Assembly: GCF_018613805.1 (NCBI RefSeq)
Contig: NZ_JAGGPL010000002.1
Coordinates: 227,448-291,447, forward strand
Reading direction: 5' to 3'
Source of the DNA: Arthrobacter sp. ISL-48
GTDB taxonomy: Bacteria > Actinomycetota > Actinomycetes > Actinomycetales > Micrococcaceae
DNA: 64,000 nucleotides
Shown here: positions 43,801 to 53,583 of the stretch, in pieces
Layout of the letters: each line of letters opens with the position of its first letter
Numbering within the stretch: the stretch's first letter is position 1
The notes under the pieces: model-generated
Seen by the model: the letters and a program-made list of their open reading frames with translations, nothing else
Told to the model about the DNA's origin: nothing
Database searches by the model: none
Made by a program: the position numbers and the translations under genes

Positions 43801-45021
43801 ATGTTTAAAGCCCGTGCAGTCGACATGAGTGGACGGCTTCTGGCCAGGGTCCCGAGCGGCTGGATCCTGCTGGCCTGCATCGGTCTGCTGGCGCTCAACC
43901 TTCGCGGCCCCTTTGTGGCCGTCGCCCCCGTGGTGCCCGTCATGCAGGTGGATCTCGGTTTCTCTCCCGTCATGCTTGGAGTCCTGACCAGCATCCCGGT
44001 GCTGTGCTTCTCCCTGTGTGCTCCGCTGGCATCCCTGGCTGCCCGGAAGTTCGGGGCTGAGTTCGCCGTGACCCTCACGATCCTCGGTGTCCTGGCCGGG
44101 GTGATAGTCCGCTCGGCGGGAGGTCCGGTGCTGGTGGTGGCGGGAACCGTCCTGATCGGCCTGGCCATCACCATCGGGAACATTGCGGCGCCCCTGATCA
44201 TCCGGCGCGATTTCAGTCCCCTGCGGCAGGGGACTGCCATGGGCATCTACACGGCAGCCTTGAACATCGGGTCCTTCGTGACATCCATGGTCACTGCCCC
44301 GCTGGCCGAGCTTGCGGGCTGGCGGGTTGCACTCGCCTCGGTGGGAGTTCTTGCGGTAGCGGCCATCGCGTTCTGGACGATCGCCGTCGGGCCCCGGAGC
44401 GCCTTTGTGCCCTCCGATCCGGTGGCGACGGGCGGGCAGGACCACCCGGCTGTCAAGGGTTCCGGCTGGATCACGGCCGGCCTGACAGCTGGATTCGCAG
44501 GTCAGGCCTGCTCCTACTACGCCGTGACGGCCTGGCTGCCGAGCTACCTTAATGACGAGCTGGGCATGTCAGCATCCGCTGCCGGTGCGGGATCGTCCAT
44601 TTTCCAGATCCTCGCCATCGTTGGCGGCCTGGGCGTACCTTTCGCCGCCAAATACTTCAGCACGACGACGGCCGCCGTCACCTTGGGCCTGCTATGGATC
44701 GCGGTGCCGGCGGGGCTGCTATTAGCACCGGAGTTGTGGTGGCTGTGGGCCGCGTTCGGCGGGATTGCCCAGGGCGGCGGCATCACGCTGATCTTCATCG
44801 CCATCATCCGGCTGGCGCGGGACCAGGCCTCGGCGGGCCGGATGTCCGCGACCGTCCAGGGGATCGGTTACTGCTTTGGTGCGGTTGCCCCGCCACTCGT
44901 CGGATTCGTGCACGATGCGTCTGGCTCCTGGACCCCTGCCCTGCTGGTGATCCTGGCCTCCGTGCTGACGTTCTTCATCTGCACTACCCTCTCCGTACGG
45001 CTGGTGCCGAAAGCCCGCTGA
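43801..45021 (+). CDS. CynX/NimT-family MFS transporter
   Basis: 406 residues, 12 predicted membrane segments. Start ALNLRGPFVAVAPVVPVMQ (TM1) and the following conserved GVLTSIPVLCFSLCAPLA region match the CynX/NimT (COG2807) group, named after cyanate and nitroimidazole transport; the true substrate is unknown. ATG 43801 has GGGAG about 10 bases upstream. A 129-base gap with the divergent dehydrogenase gene probably contains both promoters. Confidence 0.85.
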   Translation: MFKARAVDMSGRLLARVPSGWILLACIGLLALNLRGPFVAVAPVVPVMQVDLGFSPVMLGVLTSIPVLCFSLCAPLASLAARKFGAEFAVTLTILGVLAGVIVRSAGGPVLVVAGTVLIGLAITIGNIAAPLIIRRDFSPLRQGTAMGIYTAALNIGSFVTSMVTAPLAELAGWRVALASVGVLAVAAIAFWTIAVGPRSAFVPSDPVATGGQDHPAVKGSGWITAGLTAGFAGQACSYYAVTAWLPSYLNDELGMSASAAGAGSSIFQILAIVGGLGVPFAAKYFSTTTAAVTLGLLWIAVPAGLLLAPELWWLWAAFGGIAQGGGITLIFIAIIRLARDQASAGRMSATVQGIGYCFGAVAPPLVGFVHDASGSWTPALLVILASVLTFFICTTLSVRLVPKAR

Positions 45022-45098
45022 CCCGGGCCGCCGCCGTCGTACTTTCCTCACCCGCACCGCCTCTCGCATCCCCACGCACGCATGTCCATGCACGCACG

Positions 45099-45161
45099 GC
45101 GCGAACTGGCAGCTAATGCCCTCAAACCTGGGTTTTCGGGTCATTAGCTGCCAGTTCGCGC
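45099..45161. repeat. Long palindrome with 20-bp arms
   Basis: GCGCGAACTGGCAGCTAATG at 45099-45118 is perfectly reverse-complemented at 45142-45161. The 23-base centre can partly extend the stem (CCC with GGG). It lies in the gap between two convergent genes, so it can act as a bidirectional terminator, but it is longer and more regular than usual and looks like a REP-type element. Confidence 0.9.
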
Positions 45162-45258
45162 ACGGGGAGGGGTTCCGTTGCCGGGCCGGCCCTCCGGATT
45201 TCGGAAGTGCCTGTTGCGAAGGTCGTGCCCGGCCCGGCGAACGGAAGTCTGTGCCTGA

Positions 45259-46911
45259 CTATGCCGCGGCGAGTTCTTCCTTAGTTGCCTTCTCGCGGGC
45301 CTCCGTCAGGTACCTTGCATAGGCGGGCAGGGTCAGGAAGGAGGGGAAGTCCTGGCTGAGGGTGACCTCTTCAAAGATGTCGCGGGCGTCTTCGAAGCGG
45401 TCGCCGTCGAAGCGTTCCAGCCGGGCAAACTCTTCGTCGAGGAGCTCCTCGATCCACTGGTGCGTGATGATCTCGCCGCGGTCCGTGATGGCCCTTGCGT
45501 ACATCCACTGCCAGAGCTGGGAGCGGGAGATTTCGGCTGTGGCGGCGTCTTCCATGAGGTTGTGGATGGCCACTGCGCCGTTGCCGCGCAGCCAGGACTC
45601 GATGTAGCGGATGCCCACTTCGATGTTGTTCCGGATTCCCTGCTCGGTGATGGTGCCCTCCGTGGCGGCGATGTCGAGCAGGGCGCGGTCATCCGGGGTG
45701 ACGTCCTCGCGGAGGCGCTCCAGTTGGTTTGGACGCTGGCCGAGGATGCCGTCGAATACCTCGCGGCAAACGGGCACCAGGTCCGGGTGGGCGACCCAGG
45801 AGCCGTCGAAACCGTCGTTGGCTTCGCGGGTTTTGTCGGCGCGTACCTTTTCGAAGGCGTTGGCGTTGGCGGCCTCGTCCTTGCGGTTGGGCACGGCTGC
45901 GGCCATCCCGCCGATCGCCATCGCGCCGCGCTTGTGGCAGGCGCGGACCAGCTGTTCGGTGTAGGCGCGCATGAACGGGGCGGTCATGGTCACCTGGGCC
46001 CGGTCCGGCAGGACGAAGCGGGGGCCGCGGGTGCGGAAGTTCTTGATCAGGGAGAAGATGTAATCCCAGCGGCCGGCGTTCAGGCCTGAGGCGTGGTCGC
46101 GCAGTTCGTAGAGGATCTCCTCCATTTCGAACGCGGCGGTGATGGTTTCGATCAGCACGGTGGCGCGGATGGTGCCCTGCGGGATACCGAGCAGGTCCTG
46201 GGCCAGCACGAAGATGTCATTCCACAGGCGTGCCTCGAGGTGGTTCTCGATCTTGGGCAGGTAGAAGTAGGGGCCTTTTCCCTGGGCGAGCAGGCGGCGG
46301 GCGTTGTGGAAGAAGAACAGGCCGAAGTCCACGATGCCGCCGGCCACGGGCGCGCCGTCGATGATCATGTGCTTCTCTGGCAGGTGCCAGCCGCGTGGGC
46401 GGACGACGATCGTGGGCAGCTCCCCGGCCGGGCGAAGCTTGTATTCCTTGCCCTCGGGACTGGTGAAGTCGATCCGCCGCTCCAGCGCGTCTGTGAGGTT
46501 CAGCTGGCCCTTGATGACATTCCGCCAAGTGGGGGTGGAGGAGTCCTCCATGTCCGCGAGCCAGACTTTGGCGCCCGAGTTCAGCGCGTTGATGGTCATC
46601 TTCTTGTCCACGGGTCCGGTGATTTCCACCCGGCGGTCCTCCAGGCCGGGAGCCGGCGGCGCGACGCGCCAGGACGGGTCGTTGCGGATATCCTCGGTTT
46701 CGCGCAGGAACCTGGGGTCCTGGCCGGCGGCGATCTCACCCCGCCGCGTCCTGCGGGCCTGCAGCAATTCCTGCCGCCGCGCCGCCGTGGCCCGGTGCAG
46801 TCTTGCAACGAACTCCAAAGCATCCGGAGTGAGAACCTCGTCCTGCCGGCAAATAGGCTGCGCAGCCAAGGTAATGCCATTGATCGTGAAACTGTCAGTG
46901 AAGGTATTCAT
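45259..46911 (-). CDS. aceB: Malate synthase A
   Basis: 550 residues from ATG 46911 (AAGGAG upstream; the longer frame is spurious). Malate synthase A signatures: [31 protein letters not shown] [40 protein letters not shown], and catalytic-region [20 protein letters not shown]. It condenses glyoxylate with acetyl-CoA, the second step of the glyoxylate bypass. It lies 220 bases downstream of aceA on the same strand. Confidence 0.97.
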   Translation of the reverse strand: MNTFTDSFTINGITLAAQPICRQDEVLTPDALEFVARLHRATAARRQELLQARRTRRGEIAAGQDPRFLRETEDIRNDPSWRVAPPAPGLEDRRVEITGPVDKKMTINALNSGAKVWLADMEDSSTPTWRNVIKGQLNLTDALERRIDFTSPEGKEYKLRPAGELPTIVVRPRGWHLPEKHMIIDGAPVAGGIVDFGLFFFHNARRLLAQGKGPYFYLPKIENHLEARLWNDIFVLAQDLLGIPQGTIRATVLIETITAAFEMEEILYELRDHASGLNAGRWDYIFSLIKNFRTRGPRFVLPDRAQVTMTAPFMRAYTEQLVRACHKRGAMAIGGMAAAVPNRKDEAANANAFEKVRADKTREANDGFDGSWVAHPDLVPVCREVFDGILGQRPNQLERLREDVTPDDRALLDIAATEGTITEQGIRNNIEVGIRYIESWLRGNGAVAIHNLMEDAATAEISRSQLWQWMYARAITDRGEIITHQWIEELLDEEFARLERFDGDRFEDARDIFEEVTLSQDFPSFLTLPAYARYLTEAREKATKEELAAA

Positions 46912-47131
46912 TTCTGTCTCCTTAAAGACGAAAAGGGAGCTCGACGGCGGTTGGCGGCACTGCGGTGACTCAGGCACAAGAGGGCGGTCCGGGCATCCGG
47001 CAGCGTGCGTAAAAGGGGCCCCGTGCCCGCCCCCGACCGAGTTCTACGAGGTCATGGGGCGGGCAGGGGGAATAGCAGGCAGAGGATCGTCCGGTTTGCC
47101 GTCGGACGAAAGCTCCGCCGCCGTCGGGAAT

Positions 47132-48463
47132 CTAGTGGAACTGGCCTTCTTCGGTGGATCCCACCAGGGCCAGGGTGGATGCGTTCGGGTTGAGCGCGGT
47201 GGCGATGTCGTCGAAGTAGCCGGTGCCGACTTCGCGCTGGTGCTTGGTCGCGGTGTAGCCGCGGGACTCGGAGGCGAATTCCTTTTCCTGAAGTTCGACG
47301 TAGGCGCTCATGCCTTCCCGGGCGTAGCCGTGGGCGAGATCGAACATCGAGTAGTTCAGGGCGTGGAAGCCGGCCAGGGTGATGAACTGGAACGTGAAGC
47401 CCATCGCGCCGAGTTCACGCTGGAACTTCGCGATGGTGGCGTCGTCCAGGTGCTTGCGCCAGTTGAATGACGGGGAGCAGTTGTAGGAGAGCATCTGGTC
47501 CGGGAACTCGGCCTTGACGGCCTCGGCGAACGTGCGGGCCAGTTCCAGGTCCGGGGTGCCGGTTTCCATCCAGATAAGGTCGGAGTACGGGGCGTAGGCC
47601 TTGGCCCGGGCGATGCAGGGTTCGATGCCGTTGCGGACCTTGTAGAAGCCCTCCGCGGTACGAACCGGCTGTCCCCCTTCGCGGAGAATGAATTCCTGGT
47701 CCCGCTCGTCCACGTCGGAGGTGATCAGGGTTGCCGCTTCGGCGTCGGTGCGGGCGATGACCACAGACGGGGTCCCGGCGACGTCGGCGGCCAGGCGGGC
47801 CGCGTTCAGGGTCCGCACGTGCTGCTGGCTGGGGATCAGGACCTTACCGCCAAGGTGGCCGCACTTCTTCTCCGACGCGAGCTGGTCTTCCCAGTGCACG
47901 CCCGAAGCTCCGGCCTGGATCATGGATTTCATGAGCTCGTAGGCGTTCAGCGGACCACCGAAGCCTGCCTCGGCGTCGGCGATGATCGGTACCATCCAGT
48001 CCTCGACGGTCTGGATGCCTTCGGAGAACTCGATCTGGTCTGCCCGCAGCAGCGCGTTGTTGATCCGCCGGACCACCGTCGGCACGGAGTTGGCCGGGTA
48101 CAAGGACTGGTCCGGGTAGGTGTGGCCGGAGTTGTTGGCGTCCGCGGCGACCTGCCAGCCGGAAAGGTAGATGGCCCGCAGCCCGGCCTTGACCTGCTGC
48201 ACGGCCTGGTTGCCGGTCAGGGCGCCCAAGGCGTTGGTGTACTTGCCTTCCTTGTGCTCTTCCGTGAGTTGCTTCCAGAGCTTTTCCGAACCCCGGCGGG
48301 CCAGGGTGTGCTCTTCGGAGACGCGGCCGCGGAGGCGGACCACATCCGTTGCCTTGTAATCACGGGTCACACCTTCCCAGCGCGGGTTAGCGGCCCACTC
48401 AAGCTCCAAGGCGGCGGCCTGCTGTTCGGGTGTCTGCTGGGTGGGCTCAAATGCTGCAGTCAT
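47132..48463 (-). CDS. aceA: Isocitrate lyase
   Basis: 443 residues from ATG 48463 (AAGGAG ACAAAG spacing). Active-site signature [17 protein letters not shown] (Cys201), metal-binding [20 protein letters not shown], and [14 protein letters not shown] near the C-terminus. It cleaves isocitrate to succinate and glyoxylate when acetate or fatty acids are the carbon source. It is divergent from a RamB-type regulator whose counterparts control aceA in Corynebacterium and mycobacteria. Confidence 0.97.
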   Translation of the reverse strand: MTAAFEPTQQTPEQQAAALELEWAANPRWEGVTRDYKATDVVRLRGRVSEEHTLARRGSEKLWKQLTEEHKEGKYTNALGALTGNQAVQQVKAGLRAIYLSGWQVAADANNSGHTYPDQSLYPANSVPTVVRRINNALLRADQIEFSEGIQTVEDWMVPIIADAEAGFGGPLNAYELMKSMIQAGASGVHWEDQLASEKKCGHLGGKVLIPSQQHVRTLNAARLAADVAGTPSVVIARTDAEAATLITSDVDERDQEFILREGGQPVRTAEGFYKVRNGIEPCIARAKAYAPYSDLIWMETGTPDLELARTFAEAVKAEFPDQMLSYNCSPSFNWRKHLDDATIAKFQRELGAMGFTFQFITLAGFHALNYSMFDLAHGYAREGMSAYVELQEKEFASESRGYTATKHQREVGTGYFDDIATALNPNASTLALVGSTEEGQFH

Positions 48464-48562
48464 CTTTGTCTCCTTGATTGTGCTCCCGGACTGAATGCCA
48501 GCCGGTCGGGTCTGCTTCCTTGCAGCCCCGGCCAACTGCCCCGGTGCGGTGTTTCTTTCCGT

Positions 48563-48598
48563 GATCACTACTTTTCAGCACTTCCAAGCCGATCACTA
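48563..48598. promoter_or_regulatory. Direct repeats in the aceA-ramB divergent region
   Basis: GATCACTA occurs at 48563-48570 and 48591-48598, 28 bases apart, in the 182-base gap between aceA and the RamB-like gene. It is a candidate regulator binding site; it does not match the published corynebacterial RamB consensus as I recall it. Confidence 0.4.
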
Positions 48599-48645
48599 GA
48601 GGAAATCCATGGAAAGAAACGCACTTCTTCGCGTATGCTCAAGAA

Positions 48646-50130
48646 ATGTCGCCTTCAAGCTGGAACCGCAAAGCCGCCGCCCCGCCGTCGTCCGCTCCCC
48701 CCGAGCTGGACGTCATCAGCCTTGGCCGCCGCGTCCGCCACCTGCGCAAGGCGGCGGGCCTGACACTCGACGGCCTGAGTGCCGCCGTCGGGACTGCACC
48801 CAGCCAGCTGAGCCTGATTGAAAACGGCAAGCGGGAGCCCAAACTCGGGTTGCTGCAGCAGCTCGCTGCGGCTCTCAACGTGGGCATCGACCAGCTGCTC
48901 GGGGCGGAGCCGCCAAACCGCCGGGCGGCCCTGGAGATCGAGCTCGAGCGCTACCAGCGCAGCGCCATCTACGAGTCGCTCAACCTGCCGAAAATCCGCA
49001 TCAGCTCGCGGCTTCCCATGGACGTTCTGGAATCGATGGTGGGGCTCCAGCATGAGTTGGAGCGAAAGCTGAACGAGCAGATCGCGACGCCTGAAGAGGC
49101 CCGCCGTGCCAACGGTGAACTGCGGGCCATGATGCGTGAGCGGAACAACTACTTTCCGGAGTACGAGGCCGAGGCGCAAAAGGTACTCGCCAGTGTCGGG
49201 CACACCACCGGGCCGCTGTCCCAGCACGTCATCGCGGACATCGCCGCGCACCTCGGATTCAGCCTCCACCATGTGGGCGATCTGCCGCATTCAACACGTT
49301 CGGTGACGGATCTTAAGAACCACCGAATTTACCTGACCCAGAACCAGCGCACGGACCATGACCCCCGGTCGGTGCTGCTCCAGGCCCTGGGCCACTACGT
49401 CCTGGGCCACCAGACGCCCAAAAACTACGGCGATTTCCTGATGCAGCGGGTGGCCACGAATTACTTCGCCGCGGCCCTGATGCTCCCGGAGCAGGCCACG
49501 GTGGACTTCCTGCAGAGAGCCAAGCAGGCCAAGGAAATCGCCGTGGAGGACATCCGCGACGCCTTTGCGGTGTCCTACGAGACGGCCGCGCACCGCTTCA
49601 CCAACCTTGCCACGCAACACCTGGACATCCGCACGCACTTCCAGAAGACGCACCAGAGCGGCATCATCTATAAGGCCTACGAGAACGACGGCGTGACGTT
49701 CCCGCAGGACCACACCGGCGCCATCGAAGGCCAGCCGTCATGCAAGCAGTGGACATCGCGCGTGGTGTTCGACGTCGCGGACAAGTTCCGCGCCTACAAC
49801 CAGTACACGGACACTCCGGCCGGAACCTACTGGTGCACGGCCCGCACGGAGCGCTCGGCTAATGGTGAATTCTCGCTCTCTGTGGGGGTTCCGTACGCGC
49901 ACGTGAAATGGTTCCGGGGGCGGGATACCACGGAGCGGTCAAAATCCACCTGCCCGGACGAAAGCTGCTGCAAGCGGCCCCCGGCTTCGTTGGCCTCGGA
50001 ATGGGCCGGAAACGCGTGGCCGTCAGCGCGGGCCCATTCGCATCTGCTCGCTGCCATGCCGCCCGGCGCGTTCCCAGGCGTGGACGAGACCGAGGTGTAC
50101 AGCTTCCTGCAGGCGCACTCGGGGAACTGA
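48646..50130 (+). CDS. ramB: RamB-like regulator of acetate/glyoxylate metabolism
   Basis: 494 residues: a Ser/Pro-rich N-terminus, HTH_3 domain (about 27-82; GLSAAVGTAPSQLSLIENGK), a linker helix, an IrrE/ImmA-type domain with metal-site region LLQALGHYVLGH (the first His and Glu of HExxH are replaced by Gln and Ala), and a short-chain-fatty-acyl regulator-like C-terminus with several Cys (QPSCKQW, STCPDESCCKRP). It likely binds the aceA/ramB divergent promoter in response to acyl-CoA or acetate status. It is followed by the GAGAGAG repeat array. Confidence 0.88.
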   Translation: MSPSSWNRKAAAPPSSAPPELDVISLGRRVRHLRKAAGLTLDGLSAAVGTAPSQLSLIENGKREPKLGLLQQLAAALNVGIDQLLGAEPPNRRAALEIELERYQRSAIYESLNLPKIRISSRLPMDVLESMVGLQHELERKLNEQIATPEEARRANGELRAMMRERNNYFPEYEAEAQKVLASVGHTTGPLSQHVIADIAAHLGFSLHHVGDLPHSTRSVTDLKNHRIYLTQNQRTDHDPRSVLLQALGHYVLGHQTPKNYGDFLMQRVATNYFAAALMLPEQATVDFLQRAKQAKEIAVEDIRDAFAVSYETAAHRFTNLATQHLDIRTHFQKTHQSGIIYKAYENDGVTFPQDHTGAIEGQPSCKQWTSRVVFDVADKFRAYNQYTDTPAGTYWCTARTERSANGEFSLSVGVPYAHVKWFRGRDTTERSKSTCPDESCCKRPPASLASEWAGNAWPSARAHSHLLAAMPPGAFPGVDETEVYSFLQAHSGN

Positions 50131-50138
50131 CTGAAACC

Positions 50139-50232
50139 CTCTCTCAGTTCCTGTGGTATTTCCCCGAACGCTCTCTCATCCTGTGAGAGAGCGTTCCGGT
50201 TTTTCTTGCAGGAGGTGAGAGAGCGTTCCGGT
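50139..50232. repeat. Array of GAGAGAG-type modules, also a terminator
   Basis: CTCTCTCA occurs at 50139-50146 and 50171-50178 (inverted orientation), and TGAGAGAGCGTTCCGGT is present twice as direct copies (50184-50200, 50216-50232). The inner pair GAACGCTCTCTCA/TGAGAGAGCGTTC (50166-50178 with 50184-50196) forms a 13-bp hairpin followed by TTTTT, which would terminate ramB. The last copy overlaps the end of the TAXI gene. Confidence 0.85.
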
Positions 50233-51242
50233 CATCCGTGCAGCGCCCTGTACGCGGCCGCGGCGGCGGGGTGCAGCGGCAGCCCCGCCGTGTTGATGAG
50301 TGTTTCCGGGCTGAGGAACTGGACTCCCAGGCTGGACCTCGGAATGAGCTCCTGCGCGTTGGCCACCAGCAGATCGACGGTCTTCTTCACAATATCGCCA
50401 TCCAAATCGCTGCGGCACAGCAGCAGGTTGGCCACACCGACCGTCCACACAGCCGGAATACCTGCATAGCTGCCCTCAGGAATCAGCACCCGATCATAAA
50501 AGGTGCCGTAACGTGTCCGCGTCGCCGGGATCAATGCAGAGAGGTCGAGGAAGGCGAGCCCCACTTCCTCGTTCGTGGCAGTGATGGCGGCCGTGGGCAC
50601 GCCTCCGGACCAGAACAACGCGTCTACTGACCTGCCGCGCAGCGCGGCGAGGCCATCGTTGAGCCCGAGGTTCACAACGGTGATCGCCCTGTCGCCGGGA
50701 GCGACGGAAGCCGCGGAGCCGACAGCAGTGGCGCTCAGCCCGGCAGCCTCGATGAGGCGGGGAGTGGTCAAAGAAGTTCCCGAACCAGGCTCGCCGACGG
50801 CCACGGTCCTGCCGGCAAGCCCCATGAAATCCCGGATGCCGCTGTCCTTACGGACGACGCAATGCACGTAGTTTTCATATACCTTTCCAACAGCGGCAAT
50901 TTCAGCTTTTGACGTGCCTTTCGCTGTCACCTGCTGCGCGGCTGCATCTGCCAGCGCGACGGCGAAAGTGGCCCTGCCGGTCAGAAGATAGTCCAGGTTA
51001 TCGAGGCTGCCCCCGGTTGTCAGCGCGTTTGCCTGGCCTGCCACACCATGCCGTTGAAGGGCCTCTGCAAGCAGTGTGGCGAACTCAAGGTAGAAGCCTC
51101 CAGCCTCACCGCCTGCCACGGTGACGGTGCTTGGATGATCCTGCGGGGTGCATCCAGTGAGGGGCAGCAGGAGGCCGGCCAGCCCGGCTTTGAGGGCGGT
51201 CCTTCGCGGGGGAAGGGCCCGGCTGTCGATGACGTCAGCCAT
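50232..51242 (-). CDS. TAXI-family (TRAP-type) solute-binding lipoprotein
   Basis: 336 residues from ATG 51242. The signal peptide carries paired Arg (PPRRTALKAG) and lipobox LTGC (Cys31). The mature domain matches TAXI binding proteins: VAGGEAGGFYLEFATLLAEA, ANALTTGGSLDNLDYLLTGR, ALADAAAQQVT, GEPGSGTSLTTPRLIEAAGL, DALFWSGGVPTAAI. Its start overlaps the end of the sensor kinase by 8 bases. No TRAP membrane proteins (DctQ/DctM) occur in the window. It may therefore serve as an extracytoplasmic sensor component rather than an importer subunit. Confidence 0.88.
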   Translation of the reverse strand: MADVIDSRALPPRRTALKAGLAGLLLPLTGCTPQDHPSTVTVAGGEAGGFYLEFATLLAEALQRHGVAGQANALTTGGSLDNLDYLLTGRATFAVALADAAAQQVTAKGTSKAEIAAVGKVYENYVHCVVRKDSGIRDFMGLAGRTVAVGEPGSGTSLTTPRLIEAAGLSATAVGSAASVAPGDRAITVVNLGLNDGLAALRGRSVDALFWSGGVPTAAITATNEEVGLAFLDLSALIPATRTRYGTFYDRVLIPEGSYAGIPAVWTVGVANLLLCRSDLDGDIVKKTVDLLVANAQELIPRSSLGVQFLSPETLINTAGLPLHPAAAAAYRALHG

Positions 51243-52674
51243 GCGGAGGCCCCTGGTCCTGCTGCCGGGTCGAAGGGCGGGGAAACTCGATGCAGGCATT
51301 CAGCCCGTGAGGTGACCGTTCCGCCAGCACGAGGCGCCCGCCGTTGGCCGCCGCCAGACTGTCCACTATCGCCATGCCCAGGCCGTTGCCGCGTATTCCC
51401 CTGTGCTGAGGTGACCGCCAGAACCTGGTGGTGGCAGCAGCCCGCTCGTCGGCCGCAAGCCCGGGGCCGTCGTCGGATACTTCGATGACCGCGGCTCCTG
51501 CGCGCTCGCGGACGCCGACCGAGATCCGGGCCCCGGCGGCGTACTTGATGGCGTTGTTCAGGAGTTCCCCGACCATCTGGGCCAGTTCAGCGGGGTTACA
51601 GGCTAAAAGCACGGGCGGGTTGGGCGGCCTTTCCAGCACAATTGATGCTCCGGCTCGCTGTGCGGCAGGTCCTGCCCGTTCCGCTTCTTCCTGCAGGACA
51701 GGGAAGGGGTCGATGGCGGCCTTACCGCTGGCGGAAGCGGGACCGAGTGTGCCGCGGGCGGAGTCTTCGGAAGCGCGGTGCTCGGCTGCTGCCAGCTTCA
51801 GCACGCCGTCCAGCATGTCCTCCACCCGTTCAAGTTCTGCAAGCACTCCCGCCGCCGCGGACTGTTCCCGGGAGGTCTGCAGTTCGAGTTGCAGCAGATC
51901 AATCCTCAACCGCAGTGCACCTACGGGATTGCGCAACTGGTGTGACGTGTCAGCTATCAGTTGGCGTTGGGACTCGATACTGTCGCTGACGGTTCGCGCC
52001 ATCGTCGTGAAGGACCGGCTCAGTTCCCTGAGCTCCGGCGGGCCGTCCTCCGGAAGCTGACTCGTCCGGCCCGTGGCTTCGAGTTCCGTAACGGCTGAAT
52101 TCAGGCGGTGAACGGGCCGCAGCACCCACCTCGTCACGCGGGCTGCACCGAGGAGGAGCACCGCACCCAGGGCGAACGCGGCGAGTCCGACGACGAGCCA
52201 GCGTTCCCGCAGCTTCTCACGGGCGACGTCGAGGTCTACTTCGAGGACGGCCTCACCCAGGACCTGGCTCGCGCTGCCGAAGGACCGGGAGATCACCTCC
52301 GAGCCGGTTCCGAACGGCTGAAGCGGAGCGAGCGTCGTGTCGCTGAGGTTCAGGTTGGCCCTGGCAACTGCGTCCCGGACGTCTGCCCTGTCCTCGCTCA
52401 GGCCGCCGGAGCGGAGCGTGCCGTCCTGCAGCCGGATCAGGACTCCCTCCCCGTAGAGCCCGGAATACCTGTCCATCTCCCGCTGGAGCTGGGTGGAGTC
52501 GCCGTCCGCCGCGGCGTCGTAGGCCACCTGCGCGAGCCGGTTGAGTGCGGCAACCCGGTTGATCTGGACCTCCTGCGTGAGCTCGCGGCTGGCCGAGGTC
52601 AGGATGGCGCCGCAGACGACAATGACCATGGCCACGGACAGGAGGCTGAGGACTCCGAGGACTCGCAGTTTCAC
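51235..52674 (-). CDS. Sensor histidine kinase
   Basis: 479 residues: TM1 at about 4-26, an extracytoplasmic sensor region of about 130 residues, TM2 near 159-180, HAMP, H-box LIADTSHQLRNPVGAL (His245), N-box GELLNNAIKYA, G1 DDGPGLA and G2 GNGLGMAIV. The sensor region is short and shows no recognised PAS or Cache motif. GTG 52674 shares GTGA with the response-regulator stop; the gene ends inside the TAXI gene start. The trio is thus one translationally coupled operon. Confidence 0.93.
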   Translation of the reverse strand: MKLRVLGVLSLLSVAMVIVVCGAILTSASRELTQEVQINRVAALNRLAQVAYDAAADGDSTQLQREMDRYSGLYGEGVLIRLQDGTLRSGGLSEDRADVRDAVARANLNLSDTTLAPLQPFGTGSEVISRSFGSASQVLGEAVLEVDLDVAREKLRERWLVVGLAAFALGAVLLLGAARVTRWVLRPVHRLNSAVTELEATGRTSQLPEDGPPELRELSRSFTTMARTVSDSIESQRQLIADTSHQLRNPVGALRLRIDLLQLELQTSREQSAAAGVLAELERVEDMLDGVLKLAAAEHRASEDSARGTLGPASASGKAAIDPFPVLQEEAERAGPAAQRAGASIVLERPPNPPVLLACNPAELAQMVGELLNNAIKYAAGARISVGVRERAGAAVIEVSDDGPGLAADERAAATTRFWRSPQHRGIRGNGLGMAIVDSLAAANGGRLVLAERSPHGLNACIEFPRPSTRQQDQGPPHG

Positions 52675-53339
52675 GCAGGATCCGCCTCGATCCGATAGCC
52701 GACGCCCCGGACATTGATGATGAATCCGGGCAGCTGGAGCTTTGCCCTAAGTCCTGTCAGGTGCACGTCCAGGGATCGAGAGGATGCGAGGAAAGCATCA
52801 CCCCACAGCGCGTCCAGGATCTGTTCCCGGGTGACCACTGAACCCGCATGCCGGGCCAATAACGCGAGGAGGTCGAACTCTGTGGCCGTCAAGGGCAGCA
52901 CTTGCGAGCCGATGGCCGCCACGCGCCGGCGGAGGTCGACGTCGAGATCCCCCAGCACGATGCTCTGCTGCCTGTCACCGCTGTGACGGCTGGTGCGTCT
53001 AGTGACGGCTTCGATGCGCGCAAGCAGTTCGACCAGTTTCACGGGCTTGACGAGGTAGTCGTCGGCACCGGACCTAAGTCCCAGCACCACACTCCGCTCA
53101 TCGTCGCGGGCCGTCAGGATCAGAATGGGAATCTGCGTGACCTGGCGAAGCTTGCGGAGCACGTCGAGGCCGTCAATATCCGGAAGTCCAAGGTCCAGCA
53201 GAATCACTTCGAACCTCCGGTGGACGAGGAGGGCATCAGCGCCCCGGGAAACTCGGGTTGCCCTGTGGCCGGCGGAGACGACGGCCGCCTCCAGCGCGGA
53301 CGCCATGGCGTCGTCGTCCTCGACGATGAGCACTTCCAT
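52671..53339 (-). CDS. OmpR-family response regulator
   Basis: 222 residues: receiver domain with acidic pocket (VEDDDAM, Asp8-10), phospho-acceptor Asp49 (VILLDLGLPD), Thr (LTARDD) and Lys (YLVKPV); a winged-helix effector domain follows (LPLTATEFDLLALLARHAGS, RSLDVHLTGLRAKLQ, VRGVGYRIE). The first gene of the kinase-TAXI operon, divergent from the MHS-transporter operon, so it is the probable activator of both. Confidence 0.95.
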   Translation of the reverse strand: MEVLIVEDDDAMASALEAAVVSAGHRATRVSRGADALLVHRRFEVILLDLGLPDIDGLDVLRKLRQVTQIPILILTARDDERSVVLGLRSGADDYLVKPVKLVELLARIEAVTRRTSRHSGDRQQSIVLGDLDVDLRRRVAAIGSQVLPLTATEFDLLALLARHAGSVVTREQILDALWGDAFLASSRSLDVHLTGLRAKLQLPGFIINVRGVGYRIEADPA

Positions 53340-53475
53340 TGCTGGTCCCTTTTCATTGATGGCGCATTGGCATCCCCGCCCGCTTTGGAGATTACCTCTT
53401 CTTCCGCTGTTTCGCCCTGCGCGGGCGACGGCGGTCAGGGCCCGGAGTCACAAGCTCGGGCAGCCGGAATCAAAA

Positions 53476-53492
53476 CCTAAGGAACTGTTAGG
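53476..53492. promoter_or_regulatory. Candidate response-regulator binding site
   Basis: CCTAA (53476-53480) and TTAGG (53488-53492) are symmetric across 7 bases, in the 244-base gap between the response regulator and the MHS transporter leader ORF. The region around it (CAAAACCTAAGGAACTG) is AT-richer than its surroundings. Confidence 0.4.
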
Positions 53493-53583
53493 AAATCCCT
53501 GTTTGCATTGGCTGTGCCGTGGATCACGAATAGTTTGGGTGGGGTCCCCGGCTTTCCGGGGCCGTCAACGTCGAGGAGGAACC

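Noticed and set aside
43672..44445. Extension of the hydroxyacid dehydrogenase frame upstream
   Set aside because: It is antisense to the CynX-like transporter; the enzyme begins at MQQRLAILDDYQD with a ribosome site.
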